Positions 51,148-59,534 of a DNA stretch of 64,000 nt are shown one piece after another. The stretch comes from Zobellella maritima (GTDB lineage Bacteria; Pseudomonadota; Gammaproteobacteria; Enterobacterales; Aeromonadaceae), in the NCBI RefSeq assembly GCF_003075035.1, contig NZ_QCZE01000001.1, forward strand, positions 1 through 64,000. Reading direction: 5' to 3'. Both the position numbers and the translations under genes were made by a program. Each line of letters starts with the position of its first letter. Position 1 is the stretch's first letter. The notes under the pieces are model-generated. The model was not told the DNA's origin, did no database searches, and worked only from the letters and a program-made list of their open reading frames with translations.

Positions 51148-51639
51148 ATGATGGTTTGGATAGACTACGCAATACTCGGTATCATCGGACTTTCCGCATT
51201 GATCAGCCTGGTGCGGGGCTTTGTCAAAGAAGCCATGTCCCTGGCCACCTGGGTTGCCGCCTTCTTTGTCGCCAGCCGTTTTTACGCCGATCTGGCGGTA
51301 CATCTGAGCAACATCTCGGACCCCCTGTTTCGCAATGGCGCGGCCATTGCCATTCTGTTTGTACTAACCCTTATTCTGGGTGCCCTGGTCAACTACATAG
51401 TGAGCCAGCTGGTCAGTAAAACCGGCTTGTCGGGCACCGACAGGATACTTGGCGTCTGTTTCGGTGCCGTTCGCGGCGTCTTTATCGTCGCCGCCATGTT
51501 ACTGCTTATCGACATCCTCACGGCTTTCCCCCAGAGTCCGTGGTGGCGCGAATCCCGTTTGATACCGGAATTCGCCGTCGTTATTCAGTGGTTTTTCAGC
51601 CTGATGCAAAATTCATCCAGCTTTTTACCCAAGCCATAG
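51148..51639 (+). CDS. cvpA: Colicin V production family membrane protein CvpA
   Basis: A 163-residue inner-membrane protein with four membrane segments, first IDYAILGIIGLSALISLVRG with the conserved RGF/VKEA (GFVKEAMSLATW). It is 20 nt upstream of purF, as in E. coli, where cvpA is named for colicin V export. Start ATG at 51148 has AGG 6 nt upstream; 51151 is possible. Confidence 0.93.
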   Translation: MMVWIDYAILGIIGLSALISLVRGFVKEAMSLATWVAAFFVASRFYADLAVHLSNISDPLFRNGAAIAILFVLTLILGALVNYIVSQLVSKTGLSGTDRILGVCFGAVRGVFIVAAMLLLIDILTAFPQSPWWRESRLIPEFAVVIQWFFSLMQNSSSFLPKP

Positions 51640-51659
51640 CGAGTTGAGGAAATTAGGAC

Positions 51660-53180
51660 ATGTGTGGGATTGTCGGAATTCAAGGCACGACCCCGGTAAA
51701 TCAGGCGCTCTACGACGCCCTGACCGTATTGCAACACAGAGGTCAAGATGCGGCAGGCATAGTGACCATTTCGGGCGATACCTTCCGCCAGCGCAAGGCC
51801 AACGGCCTGGTGCGGGACGTGTTCGAAGAGCGTCATATGGAGCGCTTAATCGGTAATGTAGGAATCGGCCATGTGCGCTATCCCACCGCCGGCAGCAGCA
51901 GTGTGGCCCAGGCCCAGCCTTTCTATGTGAACTCTCCCTTTGGTATAGCCCTGGCCCACAACGGCAACCTGACCAATGCTGCCGAGTTGAAGGAAGAACA
52001 ATTCCGGGTGGCGCGCCGTCATATCAACACCACCTCCGACTCCGAAGTGCTGCTCAACGTGCTGGCCCATGAGCTGGACCAGCAAACCCAGAACCTGCAT
52101 CTGGAGCCGGCCCACGTGTTCGCCGCCGTCAGCCGGGTGCATCAGCAGGTGCGTGGCGCCTACGGTGCGGTTGCCGTGATCATCGGCCATGGCATGCTGG
52201 CGTTCCGCGATCCCAACGGTATTCGCCCCCTGGTGCTGGGCGAGCGCGTTGCCGAAGACGGCAAGAAGGAATACATGGTCGCCTCCGAAAGCGTGGCCTT
52301 GGACGCGGTCGGTTTCAGCCTGATCCGTGACATAGCGCCGGGTGAGGCGGTGTACATGACCGAGCAAGGCGAACTCTTTACCCAGCAGTGTGCCGAGCAT
52401 CCCCAGCATCACTCCTGTATCTTTGAGTACGTTTACTTTGCCCGTCCGGACTCCTTTATCGACAAGGTGTCTGTCTATGGTGCACGGGTACGCATGGGTC
52501 AGAAGCTGGGCGCCAAGATTGCCCGGGAGTGGGAAGATCTGGACATCGATGTGGTGATCCCCATCCCCGAAACATCCTGCGATATCGCCCTGGAAATCTC
52601 CCAGAACCTGAATATTCCCTACCGTCAGGGCTTTGTGAAGAACCGCTATATCGGCCGTACCTTTATCATGCCCGGCCAGAACCAGCGTAAGCAGTCGGTG
52701 CGCCGCAAGCTGAACGCGATTCCTTCCGAGTTCAACGGCAAGAACGTGCTGCTGGTGGATGACTCCATAGTGCGTGGCACCACCTCGGAGCAGATTATCC
52801 AGATGGCCCGGGATGCAGGTGCCAAAAAGGTCTATTTTGCCTCTGCCGCCCCGGAAATCCGCTTCCCCAACGTCTATGGCATCGATATGCCTTCCGTCAA
52901 CGAGCTGATCGCCTACGGTCGGGAAGTGGACGAAATCTGCAAGCTGATCGGCGCCGACGGCCTGATCTACCAGGATCTGCAAGATCTGGAAGACGCCGTG
53001 CGTGCCGACAATGCGGATCTGCGCCGCTTTGAAACCTCGGTGTTTACCGGCGACTATGTGACCAAGGACGTCGATCAGGAATACCTGGATGCCCTCAACG
53101 CCCAGCGTAGCGACAGCGCCAAACAGGGTGACAGCATAGATAACAGCCACCTGGAAATGTACAACGAAGGCCAGTCCTGA
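51660..53180 (+). CDS. purF: Amidophosphoribosyltransferase PurF
   Basis: A 506-residue enzyme of the first committed purine step, making phosphoribosylamine from PRPP and glutamine. The N-terminal MCGIVGIQG carries the glutaminase nucleophile Cys2, which becomes N-terminal after Met removal. The PRPP site is [18 protein letters not shown] (about 362-379). Operon with cvpA. Confidence 0.97.
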   Translation: MCGIVGIQGTTPVNQALYDALTVLQHRGQDAAGIVTISGDTFRQRKANGLVRDVFEERHMERLIGNVGIGHVRYPTAGSSSVAQAQPFYVNSPFGIALAHNGNLTNAAELKEEQFRVARRHINTTSDSEVLLNVLAHELDQQTQNLHLEPAHVFAAVSRVHQQVRGAYGAVAVIIGHGMLAFRDPNGIRPLVLGERVAEDGKKEYMVASESVALDAVGFSLIRDIAPGEAVYMTEQGELFTQQCAEHPQHHSCIFEYVYFARPDSFIDKVSVYGARVRMGQKLGAKIAREWEDLDIDVVIPIPETSCDIALEISQNLNIPYRQGFVKNRYIGRTFIMPGQNQRKQSVRRKLNAIPSEFNGKNVLLVDDSIVRGTTSEQIIQMARDAGAKKVYFASAAPEIRFPNVYGIDMPSVNELIAYGREVDEICKLIGADGLIYQDLQDLEDAVRADNADLRRFETSVFTGDYVTKDVDQEYLDALNAQRSDSAKQGDSIDNSHLEMYNEGQS

Positions 53181-53204
53181 GTTTAAGGGGAGGGTTCTGC
53201 AAGG

Positions 53205-53422
53205 GACCCGCCCCGGTGGTAGCTGCGCCCCCGCGGCGATTGGCTTAGGCTATTAAATATCCTTCGGATATTATCGCGCCGGGGTCGACGCTCCCACAGC
53301 AAAGTCCAAAGGCTACAGATGGATTTGTGGGAGGCGCGACCTCGCGGCGATATGGCCGAAGGCCATCAAAAAAGGCTCGCTGCTCCTACAGGAGCAAGGC
53401 CCCACCAAGGCCAGCTCTCCCA
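53205..53422 (+). repeat. REP/BIME-like repeats (locus H)
   Basis: A forward hairpin AATATCCTTCGGATATT near 53252, heads CGCGCCGGGGTCGACGCTCC and GTGGGAGGCGCGACC, and a GGCCGAAGGCC hairpin near 53355. It lies between convergent purF and the YIP1 gene. Confidence 0.87.
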
Positions 53423-53460
53423 CAAAAATGAAAAAGGCTGAGGAGCTCTCCTCAGCCTTC
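53421..53460 (-). terminator. Terminator of the YIP1 gene
   Basis: A perfect 11-bp stem AAGGCTGAGGA / TCCTCAGCCTT (53434-53459, 4-nt loop) is followed on the minus strand by TTTTTCATTTTTG. It lies 22 nt past the stop. Confidence 0.9.
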
Positions 53461-53481
53461 AAATTTCATCCCTTGATATGG

Positions 53482-54081
53482 TTATTGGGTGTAAATAGGG
53501 CCCAGGCCCCAACTCCAGACAATAACCGACCCCACCATGATGCACACCAGCAGCACCAAACCGCAGGTGACAACCGAGCTGGCATAGATAAAGCCGCGCT
53601 CCTCGGGAATATGCATGATAATCGGCACGCCCGAGTAGAGCAGATAAACCGAATAGGCGACACCGGCCAGGCCGACCAGCATCAGGAATACCGGGCTGGG
53701 GTAGAGCACGGCCAGACCGGTCATAAACAACGGCGTTGCCGTATAGGCCGCCAGTTCCATACTCTGAGTAAAGTTTGGCTTTGCGCCAAAGGTTTTTGCC
53801 ATCCAGTAGGTGAGGTAAGCCAACGCGAATACGCCGGCGATCAGCGTGAAATACATGCCTACCGACATGATCAACGCACTCTGCGTGGTCATCATAATGG
53901 TATTGCTGGTCCCGAAGTCCCAGCCAATCATGGTGGCCGATACAAATACGCAGACGGAAGGTATCAGCGCGATAAACAACAAATGAACAAGACTGTAGTT
54001 TAAGCTTTCGTGATGGTGGTCTATGGTATGCCACTCTTCTTTCGGGTGCGCGTACAGGCCCCAGATATGGTTTAGAATCAT
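53482..54081 (-). CDS. YIP1-family membrane protein
   Basis: A 199-residue inner-membrane protein with five to six membrane segments. The N-terminal MILNHIWGLYAHPKEEWHTI is the signature of the bacterial YIP1/DUF1282 family. Function is unknown. AAAGGGG is 8 nt before the ATG at 54081, so I prefer it to the ATG 20 codons earlier. Confidence 0.85.
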   Translation of the reverse strand: MILNHIWGLYAHPKEEWHTIDHHHESLNYSLVHLLFIALIPSVCVFVSATMIGWDFGTSNTIMMTTQSALIMSVGMYFTLIAGVFALAYLTYWMAKTFGAKPNFTQSMELAAYTATPLFMTGLAVLYPSPVFLMLVGLAGVAYSVYLLYSGVPIIMHIPEERGFIYASSVVTCGLVLLVCIMVGSVIVWSWGLGPIYTQ

Positions 54082-54255
54082 AGCCTTATCCCCTTTAAAA
54101 CCCAAATTGCCAGGCAACTCCCAAGCGAGCCAAGGATACATCCTTTACTCCCGGCTTAAGATAAGTTATTGGTCAGCCAATGGCGTCCGTCAAGAAAGCC
54201 GAGGGATAAAGCCCCATTCTGGGAGCTGGAGCAAGTTTGGGGGCTGCTCGTGTGG

Positions 54256-54675
54256 TTATTGCTGCACAGACAGCCGGTCTCCTACGTTCAGGCGGCCGGA
54301 GTCGAGGATCTCGGCCCGAATGCCGCCCAACCCCTTGAGGGCGGCCATCATATCGGCGCCGGTCAGGCGGCTGAGCAGTCGACAGGGATGGCAATGGCGC
54401 AATCCCTTGAACCGGACGTCTCCAATCCAGAACTCCTGGCCAAGCAGCTGGGTGACATCCAGGTCAGCAATAACCAGGTTGCGCCGAAAGGCTGCGGTCG
54501 GCAGTGCCAGCCCGAGACGCTGGTTACACAAGGCAATGGCATCAAGGCTGATCAGACTCACTTGCCGGCCATGGCTGAAGCATTCCCGCCGGTTAAAACT
54601 GCCGAGCTGCAGAAAATAACGATCACCACGCAGCCCCTGGCCGGCCCCGGCCGCTCCCCCCTTGCCAACTATCAT
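54256..54675 (-). CDS. MOSC-domain protein, probably 5'-truncated by repeats
   Basis: About 139 residues that match the MOSC (MoCo sulfurase C-terminal) fold from GQGLRGDRYF through FRRNLVIADLDVTQLLGQ, GLRHCHPCRLLSRLTG (the conserved C-x-x-C region) and GGIRAEILDSGRLNVGD. Family members usually have another 20-30 residues before the RGDRY block. Here the frame runs directly into REP-like repeats, and the best ATG (54675) is inside a repeat head. Either a shortened gene with a new start or a pseudogene. Substrates of MOSC proteins are sulfur-containing or amidoxime compounds; this one is unassigned. Confidence 0.6.
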   Translation of the reverse strand: MIVGKGGAAGAGQGLRGDRYFLQLGSFNRRECFSHGRQVSLISLDAIALCNQRLGLALPTAAFRRNLVIADLDVTQLLGQEFWIGDVRFKGLRHCHPCRLLSRLTGADMMAALKGLGGIRAEILDSGRLNVGDRLSVQQ

Positions 54676-55278
54676 CGCGGCTATATGGCACAGGCCACTA
54701 AATATCCTTCGGATATTATCGCGCCGGGGTCGACGCTCCCACAGCATAGTCCCAAGGCTGCAGATGCCCTTGTGGGAGGCGCGACCCCGCGGCGAGTTGG
54801 CCGACAGGCCATCAAAAATGGAACCCGGCCCCTTGCCGCTCCCCCTTGCCAACTATCATCGCGGCGGGGTCGCCCCTCCTACAGCAAAACCGAAATCCGG
54901 CAAATAGCCCTGTGATAGGCCCGCTCCTGGAGCCATTGGTTGAGGTCATTAACTATCCTTCGGATATTATCGCGCCGGGGTCGACGCTCCCACAGCATAG
55001 TCCCAAGGCTGCAGATGCCCTTGTGGGAGGCGCGACCCCGCGGCGAGTTGGCCGACAGGCCATCAAAAAATGAGAACCCGGCCCCCGGCCGATAACCCCT
55101 GCCAATTATCATCGCGGCGAGGTCGACGCTCCCACAGCATAGTCCCAAGGCTGCAGATGCCCTTGTGGGAGGCGCAACCCCGCGGTGAGTTGGCCGACAG
55201 GCCATCAAAATTGGAACCCGGCCCCTTGCCGCTCCCCCTTGCCAACTATCATCGCGGTGGGGCCGTCCTTCCTACAAA
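54655..55278 (+). repeat. REP/BIME-like cluster with duplicated MOSC-start sequence (locus I)
   Basis: Repeats include forward hairpins near 54702 and 54954, four heads GTGGGAGGCGCGACC or CGACGCTCCCACAGC, and a shared spacer GTCCCAAGGCTGCAGATGCC (three copies). The segment CCGCTCCCCCTTGCCAACT plus ATCATCGCGG, which is the MOSC gene's start region, recurs at about 54655, 54836 and 55223. A degenerate copy at about 55090 keeps only GCCAATTATCATCGCGG. Tandem duplication therefore reached into the coding start. Confidence 0.88.
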
Positions 55279-55289
55279 AGTCGATGTTG

Positions 55290-56054
55290 TTACTGTTCCA
55301 ACCCTTGCTCAACCCATGCCTGTATCTGCTCACATACCCACACCGGCGCATCCAGGGGCAGGTCATGGCCTGCCTGAGGGTGCCGGCGCAGGGGCAGTTG
55401 CCAGTGTTCGGCAATGGCCTGGCTGCAGCTGGGGCTAACCAGCTCATCCCCCAGCCCATTGAGTAGCAGCATGGGTACCGACGGTCGGGTGGGAGCCGGG
55501 CGATAGCGCAGGGCGGCCAGCAACTGGCACAAGGTGTTCCGGCGGCGGGGGGGTAACTCCCGGGCATAGGCCGCCCAGCGAGTAAGGATGGCAACATCAT
55601 AGGCCCAAAAACGGCTGGTCAGCTGCAGGATGGCGGCCTCCTGCAGCAGGGGATCCCGTTGCCAGAAGCACCACTTCAACAGCCGCCAGTATACCTGAGG
55701 TTTGAGCCGCTGATAAAAGGGGCTGATTCCGGCCAGGCTGCTGTTCATCAGCACCACGGCGTTCAATTCGGTGGGATAGCGGCTGGTCCAGTCTACCGCA
55801 ACCATGCCGCCGAGTGACAAGGCCAGCAGGTTGAGCGGACCCTGCGCCCGCTCAGCCTGCCAGCGCTGCCTTAACCAGTCGGTGATGTCCTGAATACGGC
55901 TCGGGCTCTGCCGATGATATTCACTGCCAAAGCCGGGCAGGTCTGCCAGGAACACCTGATCATGGGGAAAGTATCGTTGAAAGCGGGCGGGAAACTCTTC
56001 CCAATGGCGCTGCTCGCGCATTAGCCCCCGTAGCAGAATCCAGCCAGTGCTCAT
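55290..56054 (-). CDS. Alpha/beta-fold hydrolase
   Basis: A 254-residue alpha/beta hydrolase. The nucleophile is Ser80 in LLALSLGGMVA, where the usual first glycine of G-x-S-x-G is alanine; the acid is Asp203 (LGDELVSP) and the base is His230 (AGHDLPLD). The oxyanion strand region is GWILLRGLMREQRHWEEFP. It resembles BioH-like carboxylesterases in size, but nothing in the neighbourhood links it to biotin. Substrate unknown. It is flanked on both sides by repeats. Confidence 0.78.
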   Translation of the reverse strand: MSTGWILLRGLMREQRHWEEFPARFQRYFPHDQVFLADLPGFGSEYHRQSPSRIQDITDWLRQRWQAERAQGPLNLLALSLGGMVAVDWTSRYPTELNAVVLMNSSLAGISPFYQRLKPQVYWRLLKWCFWQRDPLLQEAAILQLTSRFWAYDVAILTRWAAYARELPPRRRNTLCQLLAALRYRPAPTRPSVPMLLLNGLGDELVSPSCSQAIAEHWQLPLRRHPQAGHDLPLDAPVWVCEQIQAWVEQGLEQ

Positions 56055-56094
56055 GTTGATTCCTTATATAGAGGCGCTGCTCCGCAGGCGCGAT

Positions 56095-56275
56095 GATCTC
56101 TGGTGGCAATCGCCCCGAGGTCGGGCCTCCCACAGGGGCTGAAGGCAGATGAAAATACCTGATGGCCTGTGCCCTCGGGGATGAGTTTCCTGCAACACCA
56201 TCTTGATGGCCTGGTGGCCATATCGCCCCGAGGTCGGGCCTCCCACTCATCTCCGCGGGCCTGAACTTCCCACAA
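56095..56275 (-). repeat. REP-like repeats beside the RAYT gene (locus J)
   Basis: Two inverted heads ATCGCCCCGAGGTCGGGCCT plus CCCAC at about 56110 and 56223, and a GGCCTGGTGGCC hairpin. No ATATCC hairpin here. It lies just past the RAYT stop codon. Confidence 0.85.
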
Positions 56276-56311
56276 ATACATGACAAAGCTTATAACCCAG
56301 GCCCTGGCTTG

Positions 56312-56746
56312 CTACAGCCAGATGGCATCCCAATGAGGGTATTGCCCTACATTTTTCACCAGTCCTGCTCGAACAGGGTTGGCTACAATATAGCGGGCCA
56401 GGCTGCGCAGATCTTCATCGCTTCGCACCCCGTGGTCATGAAATCCATCTTGCCAGATCCTGCGCCCGACTTGCCTGGCAGAGAGCGACTTGATTCGGCC
56501 GATCAACCTGGAAAGAGAATCATCCTGCAGCCGTAACAACCAATGCAGATGATCGGGCATAACGACAAATGCCAGCATCTGACAGTGACCTCTTGTTTCG
56601 GACTCATGCAAAATTCTGATCAAGGTACGGGCCATATAGAAATCAGAAAAATACCTTATCCTGTCCATAGTAATGGTTGTGACCATGTAAACCTGGCCCG
56701 ACTCAGAACAACGGCCCTTACGGAGATGGCTGGATGTCCCTTTCAT
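56312..56746 (-). CDS. rayT: REP-associated tyrosine transposase (RAYT)
   Basis: A 144-residue HUH-type Y1 transposase (IS200/IS605-like Transposase_17). The metal-binding His66-x-His68 pair is in VVMPDHLHWLL and the catalytic tyrosine is Tyr119 in LARYIVANPVRAGLV, with WQDGFHDHGVRSDEDLR between. Proteins of this kind bind and cut REP sequences, and REPs are thought to spread through them. It is short (many RAYTs are 150-170). It is flanked by REP heads on both sides, which supports the assignment. Confidence 0.92.
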   Translation of the reverse strand: MKGTSSHLRKGRCSESGQVYMVTTITMDRIRYFSDFYMARTLIRILHESETRGHCQMLAFVVMPDHLHWLLRLQDDSLSRLIGRIKSLSARQVGRRIWQDGFHDHGVRSDEDLRSLARYIVANPVRAGLVKNVGQYPHWDAIWL

Positions 56747-56794
56747 AGCTGGCTCCGGATGGATAGGGTAATCTCATTGTAGCGCCGGATGATG

Positions 56795-56862
56795 TTGTAT
56801 GGCCTTGCGGCCAATCGGCCCGAGGTCGAGCCTCCTACAGGGAGCTGTGCCCTCTTTGTGGG
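56795..56862 (-). repeat. REP-like half unit upstream of the RAYT gene (locus K)
   Basis: A GGCCTTGCGGCC hairpin is followed by the inverted head ATCGGCCCGAGGTCGAGCCT plus CCTACAGG. It has the same polarity as locus J, so the RAYT gene is bracketed. Confidence 0.75.
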
Positions 56863-56968
56863 AACGTCTATTCCTCCGCCATGTGTCGGAGCCCTCGGCC
56901 CTGAAATTTTCAATAAGAAATGCTATGGTTCCAGCACATCAATTTCATGCTCAGGGAGTGAAGACCCG

Positions 56969-57358
56969 ATGAACACGTTGGCACGCATCACCTCCCTGGC
57001 CACGCAAGATCCAGACATTGCCGCGCTCTGGCTGTATGGTTCGCGGGCGAGGGGAGATCATTATGCCGACAGCGATTATGACCTGGCCGTCGTCTTTAGC
57101 CGTTGGGTGGATAACCCGTTGGAGCGAAGGTTGCGCCCCGAAGAGCTGGCCATAGACTGGCAGCAGCGGCTGGGTATGTCTGAAGGCAGCATAAGCATAG
57201 TGGACCTGAGCATAGCGCCCATCCCTCTGGGATGGAGTATTGTCAGTCAGGGTAAGCTATTGCTGGACCAGGTACCCGAGGCCAGAATGAGAGCGGAGCA
57301 GCGAGTCTACTCCATGTGGGAGCTAGACTATGTACATCACCATAAACACTTTGGATGA
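56969..57358 (+). CDS. mntA: MntA-type nucleotidyltransferase antitoxin
   Basis: A 129-residue minimal nucleotidyltransferase. The motif LYGSRARGDHYADSDYDLAV (22-41) contains the catalytic GS and the D36-x-D38 pair. In the Shewanella MntA-HepT system such proteins neutralise the partner toxin by adding AMP groups to its tyrosine. The ATG at 56969 has GGAG 11 nt upstream. It overlaps hepT by 4 nt (ATGA). Confidence 0.9.
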   Translation: MNTLARITSLATQDPDIAALWLYGSRARGDHYADSDYDLAVVFSRWVDNPLERRLRPEELAIDWQQRLGMSEGSISIVDLSIAPIPLGWSIVSQGKLLLDQVPEARMRAEQRVYSMWELDYVHHHKHFG

Positions 57359-57780
57359 CTATGCCCAACACGCAAAATAACGCTTATTTGCTGGCATTGG
57401 CGGAACATATCAGCCAATGCGAACTGGACATAACAGAGCTGAAGCAGCGCTTGCGTCAGGCCCCCTGGAGCCGTTTTGAGCAAAAAGCGGCCGAGCGCAC
57501 TCTACAGGTGTTGATTGAGGCCTGCATCGGAGTTGCCAAGCATTGGGTAAAGAAGGAAGTCGGGCAAACCAGTACCGAAGCGCTTAACTCCTTTAACAGA
57601 CTGGCCGACAAAGGACTGATAGACCCGCAGACTCCGTGGCGAAAAGTCATTGGTCTGCGTAATGCACTGGTGCATGATTACCTGGAAGTGGATCCGCGGA
57701 TAGTGCAGGACGTTATCCAGTCCAATTATTATCAACAGCTGATCGATTTTGGCCGTCAGGCCATTAAAGCGTTGCAATAA
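57355..57780 (+). CDS. hepT: HepT-type HEPN toxin (DUF86)
   Basis: A 141-residue HEPN ribonuclease of the DUF86 group. The catalytic R-x4-H-x-Y motif is intact: Arg102, His107 and Tyr109 in GLRNALVHDYL. HepT cuts RNA (tRNA in the studied case) and Tyr109 is the expected AMPylation target of MntA. Both residues needed for toxicity and for neutralisation are present, so the pair is probably functional. Confidence 0.92.
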   Translation: MTMPNTQNNAYLLALAEHISQCELDITELKQRLRQAPWSRFEQKAAERTLQVLIEACIGVAKHWVKKEVGQTSTEALNSFNRLADKGLIDPQTPWRKVIGLRNALVHDYLEVDPRIVQDVIQSNYYQQLIDFGRQAIKALQ

Positions 57781-57787
57781 GCCAGCG

Positions 57788-58035
57788 GCATTGTGGGAGC
57801 GTCGACCCCGGCGCGATAATATCCGAAGGATATTTAATGCTTTGAGCCCATCGCCGCGGGCCGCGCCTCCCACGCTCACCGCCAGGTTTTGATTTTGCTG
57901 TAGGAGGGGCGACCTCGCCGCGATAATATCCGAAGGATATTTAATTGCTTAAGCCAATGACCCCGGGTCAGGCCTCCTGCCACTACATTTTGATGGCCTG
58001 TCGGCCAACTCACCGTGAAGCCGCGCCTCCCACAG
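57788..58035 (-). repeat. REP/BIME-like repeats, inverted (locus L)
   Basis: Inverted hairpins ATATCCGAAGGATATTTAAT near 57822 and 57925, with heads GTGGGAGCGTCGACCCCGGC and complement. It lies between convergent hepT and the M14 peptidase gene. Confidence 0.88.
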
Positions 58036-58073
58036 GCTTCATGCCACACTCTGCCGCCCTGCTCCCTTTATAT

Positions 58074-59099
58074 TCATCGGTTGAACCATAGCGCCATTGC
58101 CTCTTGCCGCAGTTGTTCGGCCTGTTGTTGTGTCGGCAGCCATAGCCGGTATCCTTCGACTGCCCGCAGCAAGAAATCGATTAAAACCAGGTGGCGGCGC
58201 AACACCCGCTGCTGTCGGTGCGGCTTGACCGGGTTGAACAGGCCGGTAAAGCGCAGCAGCTGCAGCGGATTTTTACGAACCCATAACCAGGAGCCCATCT
58301 CCAGGGTAAAGGGAGTAAATACCCCGGGCCGGTGTTGGGCCTGCAGGGTAAGGTGATCCCAGAGGTCGCCATGGGTCATGTAATGGAGCCACTGGGGTTC
58401 GATGGCGTAATAGTTATGGTTGGGGTAACTGGTTAGAAACAGCCTGCGCAGGGCGGTAATTGTCGCGATATTGGGTGGCGGCTCGCGGCGGCCGGCAAAG
58501 GGGAACCAGAGCCTGTCTTGACGGCCGTAGCCGGAGTGGCAATCCAGTGCCAGGCTGAAGGGGCGATCCATTAAATAGTGTGTAACGGCGCTACACAGGG
58601 CACTGGCTTCCGGCTCCATGACCTGGCCGCGAAACCAGGGCAAGTGGCGGGTTAGTCGCTGACCCCCCAGGGGCCAGGTCACGGGGCAGCTGGCCTCCAC
58701 CGGGCTGTTACGCATCAAATCCACGCCATTACCATTGGCGCGCGTGGCCCGCATCAGGCCGACAGGATTGACGATGGGCATAAACACCAGGCTTACCCGC
58801 TCCAGCAGATCGTGAGTCAGACCGGACCAGCGCAGACTTTCTACCAGGGAGTGCAGATAGGCCAGCACTACCTGGGTGCCGATCCGCTCCACGCCATGAA
58901 CACCGCCGAACAGGCCCAGGGCCGGTGCGTCGGCGGCCCGGGAGCCCAGGCGCAATACCTGCACGGGAAAAGTACCCGCTTTGGACTCAACCCAGGCCAG
59001 GGTGTGTAATTCGGCATGGGCCCCCGCCCGGGAGGCAAGATCCGCCAGTTGCTCTAACTCGGGCAAGGAGGTCGGCAACAAAGGCGGGGTTGGGGTCAT
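58074..59099 (-). CDS. M14-family zinc carboxypeptidase
   Basis: A 341-residue peptidase with the M14 zinc set: His68 and Glu71 in GGVHGVERIG, His188 in ALDCHSGYGRQ, and the catalytic glutamate in FTLEMGSW near 275. The DLMRNSP stretch (128-134) replaces the more common DLNRNFP. It belongs to the DUF2817-like M14 branch. No signal peptide is evident with the chosen start. A second ATG at 59168 would add 23 residues; neither has a good ribosome-binding site. Substrate unknown. Confidence 0.82.
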   Translation of the reverse strand: MTPTPPLLPTSLPELEQLADLASRAGAHAELHTLAWVESKAGTFPVQVLRLGSRAADAPALGLFGGVHGVERIGTQVVLAYLHSLVESLRWSGLTHDLLERVSLVFMPIVNPVGLMRATRANGNGVDLMRNSPVEASCPVTWPLGGQRLTRHLPWFRGQVMEPEASALCSAVTHYLMDRPFSLALDCHSGYGRQDRLWFPFAGRREPPPNIATITALRRLFLTSYPNHNYYAIEPQWLHYMTHGDLWDHLTLQAQHRPGVFTPFTLEMGSWLWVRKNPLQLLRFTGLFNPVKPHRQQRVLRRHLVLIDFLLRAVEGYRLWLPTQQQAEQLRQEAMALWFNR

Positions 59100-59184
59100 G
59101 GGAAGAGGGCTGGCTGAAGACTGCTTTTCAGTGTAGACGGGAATCCACAGCTTGCCATACAGGAGCATTTTCCGGATTTTAATT

Positions 59185-59488
59185 TTGCCGTAGGAGCGTC
59201 GACTCCGCCGCGATAATATCCGAAGGATATTTAATGGCTTGAGCCAGTAAGCCCGGAGCGGGCTTCGTGCAATGACATCTTGATGGCCTGGCGGCCAACT
59301 CGCCGCTGGGCCATGCATCCCTCAGGGTCACTGCCGGATTCCGGTTGTGCTGTGGGAGCGTCGACCCCGGCGCGATAATATCCGGAGGATATTTAATAGC
59401 TTGAGCCAATGACCCCGGGTCAGGCTTCCTGCAATGACATCTTTATGCCCTGGTGACCATATCGCCGCGAGGTCGCGCCTCCCACATG
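59185..59488 (-). repeat. REP/BIME-like repeats, inverted (locus M)
   Basis: Inverted hairpins at about 59216 (ATATCCGAAGGATAT) and 59381 (ATATCCGGAGGATAT), two GGCC hairpins near 59285 and 59455, and heads ending CCTCCCACATG. It is between the M14 gene and the ligase gene. Confidence 0.88.
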
Positions 59489-59534
59489 CCACATATCAGC
59501 CTGGAGCAGGACCATCCACATATCGCTCCAAACC

